From contig RPFO01000082.1 of NCBI GenBank assembly GCA_009746045.1, forward strand, positions 1,852,841 to 1,916,840: DNA of 64,000 nucleotides, given 5' to 3'. Positions 10,601 through 18,547 of this stretch are shown here, one piece after another. This DNA comes from Mesostigma viride. Taxonomy: Eukaryota; Streptophyta; Mesostigmatophyceae; Mesostigmatales; Mesostigmataceae. The number at the start of each line of letters is the position of its first letter. The first letter of the stretch is position 1. A model generated the notes under the pieces. It was given only the letters and a program-made list of their open reading frames with translations. It made no database searches and was not told the origin of the DNA. Position numbers and translations under genes: made by a program.

Positions 10601-12424
10601 GGGAGGGAAAAAGCGCAGTCGGGGTGATGGAGGCTCGCGTGAGGAGACAATGGGGGGGGATGAAGACAACAGGGGGGGAGGTAAGCGCCAGCGTGCTGGT
10701 GAAGGAGACTCGAGGCCTGTCGTTGGAAACGCCGGCGGGCGTATCTGTGACGAGGAGGGGGATCGCCAGCGGGAGGGAGGCTCGCGGCCTGTTACTGGAA
10801 ACGCCGGCGGGCGTATCTGTGATGAGGAGGGGGATCGCCAGCAGGAAGGAGGCTCGCGGCCTGTTACTGGAAACGCCGGCGGGCGTATCTGTGATGAGGA
10901 GGGGGATCGCCAGCAGGAAGGAGGCTCGCGGCCTGTTACTGGAAACGCCGGCGGGCGTATCTGTGATGAGGAGGGGGATCGCCAGCAGGAAGGAGGCTCG
11001 CAGCCTGTTACTGGTAACGCCGGCGGGCGTATCTGTGATGAGGATGGGGATCGCCAGCAGGAAGCAGGCTCGCGGCCTGTTACTGGTAGCGCCGGCGGGC
11101 GTTCCCGATTTACGGGAGGCGGTCGTGTCCGACAGATGGGAATGAGGCCTCGTCAGGATTCATGGGGACCCCCGGTTGAGGGGACCCCCGCCCTCGCCTC
11201 GGTTTCTTTGGGTCTGGGTGACGATCCCGTACCGTCGTCAGGAAGGACGGTTGTGATGACTTTGCCCCCCGCTCGACGGGGATGGAGCAATGCCCGAACA
11301 CGATACTGCTGAATGAGGATGACGATCCGGAGCCGTCGGCTGACACGGATTTTGTTGCGAGCACCCCACTGCAGAAGAGGTTTTTGGAGGCTCGTAACGT
11401 GGAGGGTCCGCCGAAAGTCTCAGGTGGAGGGCCGGCGTTTGCCGGATTGATGCGCCCGACTGAGGTGGTCGATGTTGAGGCGCCACCAGGGACATCGGCC
11501 GGATACTATACCGAATTGACCGCGGGTTTGGGTGACACCATGCGTCCACGAAGGATGCCCTTCCACGCTCCAACGGTACATTCGGCCGGTAAATTTCATT
11601 TTCAATAAACGAGTTTAATAAGTACCTTAATATATTTCTACATAAGTTTTTTTGCATCAGTCCATGGCTTCATTGATTTCTCACACGACCCTTCCGTATT
11701 CATGTTAATTGGCATGTGCTTACGTGCAGGGAAAGGCGAAGAAGAAACTCCAGTTCGGTTTCCCCGTGGATCCGCGTCTGGGACTGTGTCCGGAGAGGCC
11801 GGCCGTGTTGTTGGCCAGGCCGCGGTCGGCGAACCAGTTGCACAACCGGGGGCGGGAGGGGCCTCCCTCCCACCCAACGCACCAGCCGACGCACCAGCCT
11901 TACCGTGCGGTCAGCCAGAAAAAACGTACGAAGAGTTGATGGCAGAGGCGGCGGCTGCGCAGGGGCAGAAGGCAAAACGTCGGGGAGGGGGCAGGGGAGG
12001 GGCGGGGCAGGAGACGGAGGGTGCCGACGAACCTGCACAGCCGCAGAAGGGTGGTGGTCAGGGCAGAGATGCGACGGCCGAAAAACGAATCAGGGACGTT
12101 CGGCCGGACGTCCGGATGCGCTTTATGGATGGCGCGAAACTGACTCGCGGAGGTTGGACTTCGACATGGGTAGACCAGGTGTGCATAAACTGGGAGCACA
12201 AGTACCCCAAGAAGGAAGATTTTCTGCTCTTTGGCACCCTCCTGGGCAAAGAGAGGGAGAAGGTGGTGATAAGATGGTTTGATGAAGGGCACGACCTCGG
12301 TTGGAGTAATGAGTGCGAGCAAAAGTTTCGTTTCCCTCTGAAGTTCGCTAGAGAACATGTTACTCTCCTGAAGGAAGGCGCCAGCTGGGACAACATTCCT
12401 TCATATCGACCTGGCAAGCGATGA
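1490..12424 (+). CDS. Large multi-exon gene of unknown function (composite model, frame-broken)
   Basis: I read 1490-12424 as one intron-rich locus. Supported splice junctions are TGGAAG|GT at 1672 and 2819, TTG|GTAACG at 4847, TTC|GTAAGT at 5775, CAG|GTACAT at 5952, AGG|GTAAGT at 6160, GAG|GTAAGT at 6788, AAG|GTAAGC at 8556 and ACG|GTACAT at 11575. Acceptors precede 1794, 2646, 3014, 4159, 5116, 5896, 6080, 6283, 7374, 8813 and 11730. Where both sides can be read, the introns fall between codons (phase 0). Donors after the exons starting at 1794 and 3014 were not found. Reading frame changes inside at least the exons starting at 3014, 4159, 6283, 7374, 8813 and 11730, so this is either a decaying gene or indel-containing sequence. 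An array of separate small genes is the alternative. I do not recognise the protein. Composition is lysine-, glycine- and glutamate-rich, with NLS-like basic runs. Confidence 0.5.
1794..2549 (+). CDS. MYND-type zinc-finger protein or exon
   Basis: Opens at the ATG directly after a GAAAAAG acceptor-like sequence and runs 251 codons to a stop at 2547-2549. Residues about 167-208 have the MYND spacing: paired cysteines (CSKEGCGC), CRGC, then YCSEECQRADW and a final HKDRC. MYND fingers bind two zincs and usually mediate protein-protein contacts. The first 160 residues show no recognised domain. If it belongs to the large locus, a donor must lie before the stop; GGG|GTGAAG at 2454 is a possible but weak one. 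Otherwise it is a self-contained MYND gene. The finger itself is certain; the gene boundaries are not. Confidence 0.72.
   Translation: MESEIVNEVYGSVLQNVFKQVRFLSRVIFEEVRVAQERTGRHLAVLLAFDSFSQMERIMYAQLADMNFCIQEGFFRPQMDLRVPIDPRTEFRLLVSFITKGPKIELGEEEGAQLGCTYGRAFYPNVTHSLRVRADACVGAVPLNMNFFLLSDPIVRDGDRMRSTRKCSKEGCGCETGPHIKWCRGCRDARYCSEECQRADWSRHKDRCERLRQAREVLAGVKWGVNVTTILDKTMGSDVDFSFNFHDGSAS
2646..2849 (+). CDS. Short basic exon or small ORF
   Basis: Begins after a CGCGCAG acceptor; the frame includes an ATG at 2649 and ends at a stop at 2847-2849. A TGGAAG|GT donor at 2819/2820 matches the donor of the exon at 1490-1672 in sequence and phase, so the coding part probably stops at 2819. It contains a KRQR basic run. 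The following 194-bp spacer to the acceptor at 3013 carries one GC-rich motif copy (2883-2903). Function unknown. Confidence 0.4.
   Translation, partial: EMVEVKESLAKRQRTDTLRQNGRSLPLYIKKIVEDYWLASDSTPRPSPVIPDSVKVWKVSAHQSHIE
3014..3879 (+). CDS. C-x4-C...C-x2-H zinc module protein, copy A (frame change at a G run)
   Basis: Starts at ATG immediately after CGCAG. The first frame gives a serine-rich head, then CDVSTCKKTALGFDLYCRKH, a C-x4-C-x11-C-x2-H pattern that looks zinc-binding. That frame ends near 3315, while a second frame is open from before the run of seven Gs near 3287-3293 to a stop at 3877-3879. The second part is charged and ends with a C-C-x2-C cluster (GCCKTC). The simplest reading is one reading frame with a one-base indel in the G run. 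The region downstream carries two GC-rich motif copies (3885, 4024). It is a relative of the unit at 4159. Family not recognised. Confidence 0.5.
4159..4847 (+). CDS. C-x4-C...C-x2-H zinc module protein, copy B (frame change)
   Basis: Like copy A it begins ATGTCC directly after CGCAG, and the preceding leader shares a CGGCCGGTATGTT block with copy A. The initial frame closes near 4310. A second frame, open from about 4224, holds CRDRKCKKL...GLCGEH, the same C-x4-C-x9/11-C-x2-H module, followed by a charged region with no recognised domain. A phase-0 donor TTG|GTAACG lies at 4847/4848; without it the frame runs to a stop at 4890-4892. The intron-like spacer to 5115 holds two GC-rich motif copies. 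A and B look like a tandem exon or gene duplication. Confidence 0.48.
5116..5775 (+). CDS. Exon of large unknown gene, low complexity
   Basis: Starts with ATG after GTTGCAG and ends at a strong donor (TTC|GTAAGT). The encoded segment is proline-, alanine- and arginine-rich with an RPRGRGKG basic run near its end. Parts of a second frame between about 5240 and 5470 look equally protein-like, so compensating indels may be present. It is followed by a 120-bp intron without the GC motif. Confidence 0.45.
5896..6160 (+). CDS. Two short exons (5896-5952 and 6080-6160)
   Basis: Two small exons of 57 and 81 bases, both multiples of three, joined by phase-0 junctions CAG|GTACAT...TTTACAG|GGA and AGG|GTAAGT. 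They encode Gly/Ser/Arg/Glu-rich sequence. The intron after the second exon (6161-6282) has one GC-rich motif copy at 6214. Confidence 0.5.
6283..6788 (+). CDS. Exon of large unknown gene, helical basic segment
   Basis: Entered from the acceptor TTCTTGCAG. The incoming frame closes at about 6390; from about 6340 another frame is open to the donor GAG|GTAAGT at 6788, implying one indel. The long part is a predicted-helical, charged segment of about 145 residues with a lysine-rich end (KIAKGSKKAAEA). No catalytic motif was seen. Confidence 0.48.
6789..7373 (+). repeat. Intron built of four tandem copies including its own 5' splice site
   Basis: The intron consists of degenerate 142-154 bp units, each starting with a GTTGAGGGGAATGAG-like exon end, then a donor-like site, TGTACCTCTGTTGTGAGG, and one GC-rich motif (6846, 6997, 7144, 7292). 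The donor is intact in copies 1 and 3 (GAGGTAAGT) but reads GAGCCAAGT and GAGCCGAGT in copies 2 and 4. The final acceptor is ATCACTGCAG at 7373. Confidence 0.75.
7374..8556 (+). CDS. Exon of large unknown gene, several frame changes
   Basis: Begins after CACTGCAG and ends at AAG|GTAAGC. Protein-like sequence continues across the whole exon but moves between frames near 7840, 7940, 8010 and 8480. Charged helical text with a KGKALKGKGKGKE run near the start is followed by better-ordered sequence between 8009 and 8490. No known domain was recognised. The density of frame changes without loss of coding character suggests either recent decay or uncorrected indels. Confidence 0.45.
8813..11575 (+). 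CDS. Main exon of large unknown gene: globular part, acidic tract, 24-residue repeats
   Basis: Entered in phase 0 after GATGCAG. Frame changes occur near 8950 and 9100, then about 400 residues of globular-looking sequence run from about 9100 to 10300 with no recognised motif. Next come a Ser/Asp/Glu-rich acidic tract, a (GAGGAC)-type tract at about 10405-10485 that shifts frame between acidic (EED) and basic (RRT) readings, a Gly/Arg-rich stretch, and six 24-residue repeats at 10711-11115. The last 290 bases are in another frame and end at ACG|GTACAT. Disordered repeats beside a globular domain would suit a structural or nucleic-acid-associated protein, but that is inference. Confidence 0.5.
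10711..11115 (+). repeat. Six-unit 72-bp tandem repeat within coding sequence
   Basis: The period is exactly 72 bp, with the GAAACGCCGGCGGGCG landmark or its variants at 10726, 10798, 10870, 10942, 11014 and 11086. Being 24 codons long it keeps frame and encodes a Gly-rich, acidic 24-residue repeat (core RPVTGNAGGRICDEEGDRQ). The landmark is the reverse complement of the GC-rich motif found in the introns. Confidence 0.9.
11730..12424 (+). CDS. Last exon of large unknown gene
   Basis: Entered after TTACGTGCAG. The phase-0 frame expected from the previous exon is open only to about 11939, while another frame is coding-like from about 11770 to the stop at 12422-12424, so one indel is inferred. 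The C-terminal 110 residues look folded (WEHKYPKKEDFLLFGTLLG, then a WFDEGHDLGWS stretch). The domain is not recognised. The stop is followed by AT-rich DNA without further coding signal. Confidence 0.5.
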
Positions 12425-12971
12425 TGGGCGAGGACTTTGCACGAAATCGCGTTTTGCACGTAATTGCCCACCGCAACGTGGAGAAATGCAGATGTACATA
12501 GTAGTTGGATCAGTTACCGTGACTTTGGGCAGTTTAGTACTTAGTTGGGGTGACGTGTCCAATGTATATATGGTGGGGCGCGTCCAAGGGGGTCCACGCT
12601 GATTGAGCACTTGCATGTGTTCTTTCAACATATTCGGACATGTATGAAATGAATAAATTGTGATTGATTGAAGAATGAGATACCATTATTAATTGAAAAA
12701 TGTAAAACCTCATTGTGAATTTGTACTTCAAACTTTCACATGCATGCCCCAAATTGTGCATTTGTGCAGGTTTTAATTATGAGAAGTAGCATTTCTCTAC
12801 AAATATTGAGAAATTTAGGGGCACTTGGGTTTGTTGGCCATGTTCATTCATGATAAAATGGACTTTTTATGCTGTAACATCATATTCCACTAGTCCAAAA
12901 CGCTGCTTTCATGACGTCAAAAGTACCAGCAATGGCCCTAGGTTGGAGCAGTAGATGTTGGGGACGCCCTA

Positions 12972-13156
12972 TAACGCTGTGCGCTAATATCGTTTCAAGT
13001 GCTGTAATGCCTAAGCTATCCCATAATCGATTGCCCCCATCTGGACAACTAGCTGGAGTGCTCTATCCCGGGGAAGCCCGGGGGGGCTTCCACAGTTTCT
13101 TGTTGACATATCTAGAGGTCCCCGCCCCGCCAGTACACTTGGGGCTTCTCGGGGCG
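12972..13156 (-). mobile_element. LINE ORF1 3' fragment
   Basis: The reverse complement closely matches 52030-52207, the end of an ORF1-like reading frame and its downstream sequence. Shared landmarks are GAAGCCCCAAGTGTACTGGC and GATGGGGGCAATCGATTATG. It is a truncated retroelement remnant. Confidence 0.8.
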
Positions 13157-13181
13157 TGTGCATGCATTGTACACAAATTAT

Positions 13182-13330
13182 GTTCATGACTCCGTTGGGA
13201 GATCATGTAGTGCTCACATATACCCTTGATGATGATGGATGGGGTGAGCGAAGCCGCGAAACCTACTAACTAAGCTAACTCTAAACTATCAAGAAAAATC
13301 CTAGCTACTCTACTCAGCAAAGCGCCCCTT
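13182..13330 (-). mobile_element. SINE-like element, copy 1
   Basis: Matches 16803-16925 over the CCGTTGGGAGATCATGTAG end, the GAAGCCGCG block and the AACTCTAA...AAAAATCCTA block. Read on the minus strand it ends in a short CTCCCAACGGAG hairpin, like the LINE and SINE tails elsewhere in the window. Possible tRNA-like promoter boxes are too degenerate to claim. Confidence 0.55.
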
Positions 13331-14325
13331 CCTCCTGGGGGGGGGGGGGGGGCTTGCCCTCAGGGGCTGGCGTGTGGGCATGTGCATGGACAATGGTATG
13401 CCACCTCTTCTTGTCCTACATAATAATAGTCAAAGCAAGAGAGAGGGAGGAATTATGCGGTGTTCAAACTGGCCGCTGGGACCAAGTGCTAGGTCGGCCA
13501 ACAACTGATCTGTATAGTTCACGGCAGGTCTACCGCCCCGTATGGGTTTGTCCTAATTAATGTACATTATAAGTGAGACAGCTAAATAGAATATTCTTTC
13601 TTGACATAAGCCACCCGGCATATGAAGTGGCCTCATGTATCATAACTTCAGTTGGACTCACCTCGACTTGATAGCCTCTGGGCCGGGCCTCGCGCTACAT
13701 AAATACTGGTCTGTAGTAGGCAGCGTCGGGTATTCATTCGCCCATGGACATCGTCATCGGCACGCTCGTCGGTGAGCGTGGACTAGTGAGCGTGGACTAG
13801 TGAAAAACTGACAGCCGAGTGCAAACTAGCCGTATGTCAGGACTGCCTCAATTTCTTGAAACCCACGTACATGCCGTAATAAGGTGCCTGGGGTTAAGGC
13901 TGCGCTCTGGACCGGTGAAGTCGCCCAAGGTTGTAATCGCCCAGTCGGCCGGGACCTCGGCCGGTTGCCAGAGCGGCCGATCGCGGCGGAGAACGGGCGG
14001 ACGCCGGGCGGTACGCTCCCGTCGCTCCGGGACCGGGAACGACTCGAAAGCCTGCCGAGCCAGGACGGTGCAGGACCGCTGTGACGCTGCAGAAGGCGTA
14101 CAATTTGGCTGAGCTGTCGGTCCGCCAGAGCCACATGCCCTGCGTGCGATCTTTTCCTCCAAGCCTGTCGCGCCACGTCTTCGCCCTGCCATGGATATTA
14201 TTTTCCAGGATCTCGACTTCAGCATTTTCTTCACGAAGAGCTGGCTTGAGTTTAGCTGTTCGTCATCGACGTGCAATTTCCCTCACCAGCTATCCTAGAG
14301 CAGATCTGCAACGCGTGTTGTGTCA

Positions 14326-16006
14326 ATGTCCGCTGCCTTGTCCGCCCATGGGGTGGCTTCTCCACCACCCATCGCATTGGGGCCACCGGCCATCAATTTC
14401 TCTGGCCTTGGCGAAGGAAGACAGCAGGTGCAAAAGCTACTAGCTCGCCCCTCACGAGTTTGCTTGAGTAGCGCGAACCTCGCCAAGCGGGACCTGACCT
14501 GCCGAGCAGGCAAGCCCACTAAAGTTGAGAAAGGGGATGTTACCGTCGGGGTGCGCTGGGATGGTGCCATGAACCGATGGGTGCGTGATGACCGTTACGC
14601 TGGGTTTAGTCCGGAGACGATGAACGTGAAGCCTATGGTTGGCGATGCTTATCCGGTATGGCCGGTCGTGTATAGTCATTTGGAAAGCATCGGGCTGAAG
14701 AGCATCGAGCCAGCAGAGGCCTTGAAGCTTCAAAAATCGGGTGCAGTTATTCTGGACGTCAGGGAAGAGTTTCAGTACGAGGCTGACCACATCCCTGGCG
14801 CTGTGAATGTTCCCATGTTCCGCAAAGTCCAAGGGAAGACTGCGATGCACCAATTGAAGAAGGCAGTCGCTGGCATTTTCGGCATGTCTGCGACGGAGCG
14901 TAACTCGAATTTTGCGGAGGACTGCATCAACGCCATCGGCAAGAATAAGAAGGTAAGCAACACCAGAATTTCACCTCCCATGGCCTTTGGTGCCCGCCCA
15001 CGTTCCTTCATGCCCGTTCATGTGCTTGCAGGCATATGCATATCTAGGTGTGTGAGTGACAGAGACAGAAAGAGAGGGGGGTGGGGGTGAGGAGTGGGGG
15101 GCGCACACACCATCACTAGGGTTGCATTACCTTCAACTGTCCCGCGTTTGACCATCTGAGATGTATTCAGGCGTCATATACTTTGCCATGGATACTTTTG
15201 TTACCCTTCCTAATTTTTGCCCTCAAGTGGTCATTGTTCCACGAAGCTAAATGCATAGCTCTTTGCACGGAAAGGTCGATTTCCTTCACCTCTATTCAAT
15301 TGGTGTGATGGAAGTTCTGGTTTCCTTGTCATCTGTGCATTGTGGTCCATGCGACACCATACTGTAAAGGACCATGTCGTTACTGCAAGCTTCCCAAGGA
15401 GGGGCTGCTGAGCTGGCAGGTGCAAAGGATGCATGCCGCTGTACACTTGGGGATGCCGCTCTGCCATGTTTGTACTCACCGCCGGCACTACTTGATGCTG
15501 ACCACTACTACTTGATGCTGCCTGCTGGCAAGGTCATGGTAGACCACACGTGGCATGCATGTCGCAATTAGTTTGTTGAAACTTCTTCTTGACACGGCCC
15601 AGAACGCTTCTCTGCTGCTCACCTCTCTCGCATTTCTTCCTTATTCCTTCAATAGTGAGGGCGATGCTCTTTTTAATGTTCCGTTCACGTGACAGCAGAC
15701 TTGCGCGAATCTAACCCCAGTCATGAACGCTGATCTATACGTTGTGAACCCACCACCGGTCGCTCCCCCGATTGGCAGGTGATTGTCGTGTGCAGCCGTG
15801 GCGGCTCGATGGAGCGCCAGGTCACCAAGCTCAAGAACAACGGGCGCGTCAAGTCGTTTGACGACCCCGACCGCGAGTTTGGGCTCGAGTCGCGCTCGCT
15901 CAAGGCTGCATACGAGCTCTCGATGGCTGGGTTCAAGAACCTGGTGCATCTCAAGGGGGGAATGTCACAGTACCGGTTTGATGGCTACGAGACGGTGGCC
16001 GAATAG
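14326..16006 (+). CDS. Plastid-type rhodanese-domain protein (two exons)
   Basis: Exons 14326-14952 and 15779-16006 join in phase 0 (AAG|GTAAGC ... TTGGCAG|GTG) to give 284 residues. ATG 14326 is chosen because the N-terminal ~65 residues are Ser/Ala/Arg-rich and poor in acidic residues, like a chloroplast transit peptide. The rhodanese fold follows: VILDVREEFQYEADHIPGA is the typical LDVR...H-IPGA-N-P entry, and IVVCSRGGS near residue 214 supplies the active-site cysteine, ending in a GFKNLVHLKGGM stretch. Such proteins carry out sulfur transfer or have non-catalytic thylakoid or stroma roles; the exact subfamily is unresolved. The last coding bases form the first unit of a 45-bp tandem repeat. 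Confidence is high for family and splicing, moderate for targeting. Confidence 0.9.
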
Positions 16007-16192
16007 ACAAAGCAGTACCGGTTTGATGGCTACGAGACGGTGGCCGAATAGACAAAGCAGTACTGGTTTGATGGCTACGAGACGGTGGCCGAATAGACAA
16101 AGCAGTACCGGTTTGATGGCTATGAGACGGTGGCCGAATAGACAAAGCAGTACCGGTTTGATGGCTACGAGACGGTGGCTGAATAGACAAAG
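15968..16192 (+). repeat. 45-bp x5 minisatellite spanning the rhodanese stop codon
   Basis: Five 45-bp units start at 15968, 16013, 16058, 16103 and 16148. Each holds the last 13 codons of the rhodanese gene (CAG to the TAG stop) plus ACAAAG. Since 45 is a multiple of three, every unit keeps the same frame with the stop in place. Units differ by one or two bases. Confidence 0.95.
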
Positions 16193-16802
16193 GTTGCTCC
16201 TTTGTTCCATCGGTGGAATCCCTTTACATAAGTGATCCTAGATCGGTGATGCTTGCCATGTGCAGATGCCTCTCACTAGGCCAAATGGGGGGGGGGGGAC
16301 AGAAGAGGTGCCCTAGCTGCTTATCTTGTCTGGTAGCACTCTCTGGACTTGAACGGAATGCGAAATGCAGCGTAATTCGTCAGCTGGGTCATCTGCGCCA
16401 TGCTGCCATGCTGAGCAACTAGCTCGCGGGGCAAGTGCGTGTGGCTGCATGCAAAGATTCAGTGCATGCATGTCACACATCAGCCTAAGCGCTGGGGACG
16501 CTGCAATCCTAGCTCCATGGAGCACACTAGCTTCTGGACACGATGTACGTCACATGCAGTGGATTGAGCATGCCAAATATAGCTAGGGCATGGTAACTCT
16601 CCGACCCCAGGAGATTAGTTATCATGCATTCTGGTTTCCATGTGTACAGGATTAGTTTTAATATTACCCCTGAGGATAGCCGCTACACTACCGCCTTGCT
16701 CGTCTGCCATTACAGTAGATGACAGCTTGGATGGGGATTTGAATTATACCCCCTCCCGTGACTACATGGTTGGGGCATGATTAAAAATTAAATTAAATTA
16801 TA

Positions 16803-16925
16803 ACATGCTTCCGTTGGGAGATCATGTAGCACATATTCCATGAGGGGTGGGGTGGAGGAAGCCGCGTAATCGAACTATCCTAACTCTAAGCTATCTAGTC
16901 TAGAAAAATCCTAACTACACTACTG
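16803..16925 (-). mobile_element. SINE-like element, copy 2
   Basis: Same family as 13182-13330. On the minus strand it ends with TCTCCCAACGGAAG and then a (TAATT)n-like tail at 16780-16800, which is the expected retroposon 3' end. Confidence 0.6.
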
Positions 16926-17193
16926 GGGCATGATGCGAATGATATTTCTAACTTTCGTGTAATTAATTTTCGAATGAGACTAGCATAGTACTCTGTGGCA
17001 TGCCCATGCGCATGAGTACGAAAGTACTTGCTTACCTATGAGTTTATGAGTGGTGATCATGCACTCCAGCTAGCTTTGGATCGCGATCCGGTCGGCCGCC
17101 GGGGGGTAGTTATACATCAAGGATGTACACAAATATCTTTAATTAACCTACCAATAGTTGTGCATACATACAATGTGCGCGCATTATAATTAA

Positions 17194-17245
17194 TTAACAC
17201 ATCGTTTGTACCGACTCAGTCCTCTCCAGAGGACTGAGTTGACCA
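17194..17245. mobile_element. Solo end of a TTAA-flanked element
   Basis: TTAA at 17194-17197 is followed by CACATCGTTTGTACC and then arms ACTCAGTCCTCT / AGAGGACTGAGT around CC (17214-17239). The same order of sequences, reverse-complemented, forms the right edge of the piggyBac-type region at 29539-29638. It is probably an orphan terminus. Confidence 0.6.
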
Positions 17246-17340
17246 ACTTTGAGATCATGTAGCAGAAAGGGCAGGGGGGTACCCCATATATGTTCGAGGT
17301 GCCTAATAGCAGTTAATTGATATATCTTGCTCTGTGTCTG

Positions 17341-17585
17341 GAATATTAATTAATTAATTAATTAATTAATTATCAACATCACTCCGTTGGGAGTCAATGT
17401 AGCACATATCCCTGAGAAGGGGCATATGGCTTTTAATACATCCTAGGCTACTTCATGCAAGGGTGGGAATGTAAGCAACACTTGCTCTAGGTGCCGCAAG
17501 GGCACCTGCACCACCATGCTGTCTCAGGTTCAACCCAGCGAAGGGGATCCTGGCACGGGGGAGGAAGATCATCATGGCTATACAA
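17341..17585 (-). mobile_element. SINE, truncated copy
   Basis: The reverse complement matches the intact SINE at 53422-53725 over about 200 bp, from TTGTATAGC through GGAAGTAGCTTAGGATGTA-like sequence to the ACTCCCAACGGAGT hairpin. It ends in a TTAAT-type microsatellite (17342-17373). Its 5' side stops exactly where the truncated Penelope copy begins (17586). Confidence 0.75.
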
Positions 17586-18547
17586 GGAGGATACTCATTG
17601 CAATTACCTCGATCTTAACATTACCCATAACAAGAAGGGCTGGCGTACGGCTATCTATGATAAGCGCAAGGATCCTAAATACCAGCAAATTCCTTTTATT
17701 CGTTACCCCGATATTCACAGTCTCCTTTCCCACACAGCAAAATATGGTGTTGTTCTTTCTCAGTTACATCGTTTTTCCCGTCTTTGTTCTTATCGTGTTG
17801 ATTTCATCACGACTCTTGTTGAACTCTTGCAGCGTTTATTGGTCAAAGACTATGACCGAGCCATTATGCTCCGTCAAGTCCGATGTTTTTTGCAACGTCA
17901 CCCACATCTGTTCGGTGCTGCCCCTTGGCACAAGCTCTACAAACAGGTCGTGGACCGGCTGGATCGCATAGTATCTCCGCACATCTGAACCCTGTGATGC
18001 CAGATCTCCTTTGCGGCCGTTCCGAGCTTGGCACTGGATTCGTTGTCCACATCGTCGCGTCGCTGCCGCAACACGATGTTTTCTGGCATCCGCGGGCTTT
18101 TGGTTCCCGCCGCACATTTGAAAGTGCTGTCCTCCGGCTTTTTGCCTTTGCACCGTGTGCAGTTCTTGGACGTTTGGAATCATGGCATGGCTAACGTGAT
18201 GACTGACTAGCTAGACCTTTTCAGTGGTTTTCCATTTGCGGGTATTTCCTCGTAAATGGTGGGAGAGCGATCGCAGCAATGGTGCTCACCACTAGACACT
18301 CCCGGCCAGTTAGGCTAGAAACACACGCCCTGATCAAGCATGCTGTTTCCGGCCCCACCGTCTAGGTCATCTAGTCGCTCCACACGTAAGCCAGCCATAA
18401 TTTCAATGCACAAGGATACACATTTCCATCACCATTCATCTTCATCATCCTGAACGACTCGAAAACGCGGAAAAGATAACGGCAGGCTCGAGCTACCATG
18501 GTCCGGATTCTCCCGATTTCTGGCCTGCGCTGGTTGTCTCTTTGATA
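17586..18547 (+). mobile_element. 5'-truncated Penelope-like copy (pseudo-LTR)
   Basis: These 962 bp are nearly identical to 22137-23098, covering the last ~134 codons of the reverse transcriptase ORF and the whole 3' region; the only difference I noticed is at the CTAGGTCATC/CTGGGTCATC position. It lies head to tail directly against the full copy starting at 18548. That is the usual Penelope-like arrangement, in which a truncated upstream copy mimics an LTR. Confidence 0.9.

Larger units (their letters stand above)
12425..14325. other. Intergenic region with transposon debris
   Basis: The first 500 bp are AT-rich and featureless. A LINE ORF1 fragment (12972-13156) and a SINE-like copy (13182-13330) follow, then a 16-base G run near 13340. 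The remaining sequence up to the rhodanese start contains no open frame I would support. A CTACATAAATAC stretch near 13693 could be a TATA-like element, with low confidence. Confidence 0.6.
16193..17340. other. Non-coding, repeat-derived DNA
   Basis: No supportable gene. Contains a SINE-like copy (16803-16925), GCATGC-rich sequence and a TTAA followed by CACATCGTTTGTA and a perfect palindrome (17194-17239) that recurs at the end of the piggyBac-type element. The block closes in an AATT-type microsatellite starting near 17342. Confidence 0.6.

Noticed and set aside
8975-10670. Minus-strand frames of 200-255 codons opposite the large exon, with poly-Leu/Val stretches
   Set aside because: The hydrophobic runs come from the complement of the GAGGAC tract, and no domain or splice context supports them.
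18300-18400. Hammerhead ribozyme in the Penelope-like tail (CCTGATCAAGC...GTTTCC)
   Set aside because: The required CUGANGA core is not matched (CTGATCA) and a proper GAAA-stem III arrangement was not found on either strand.
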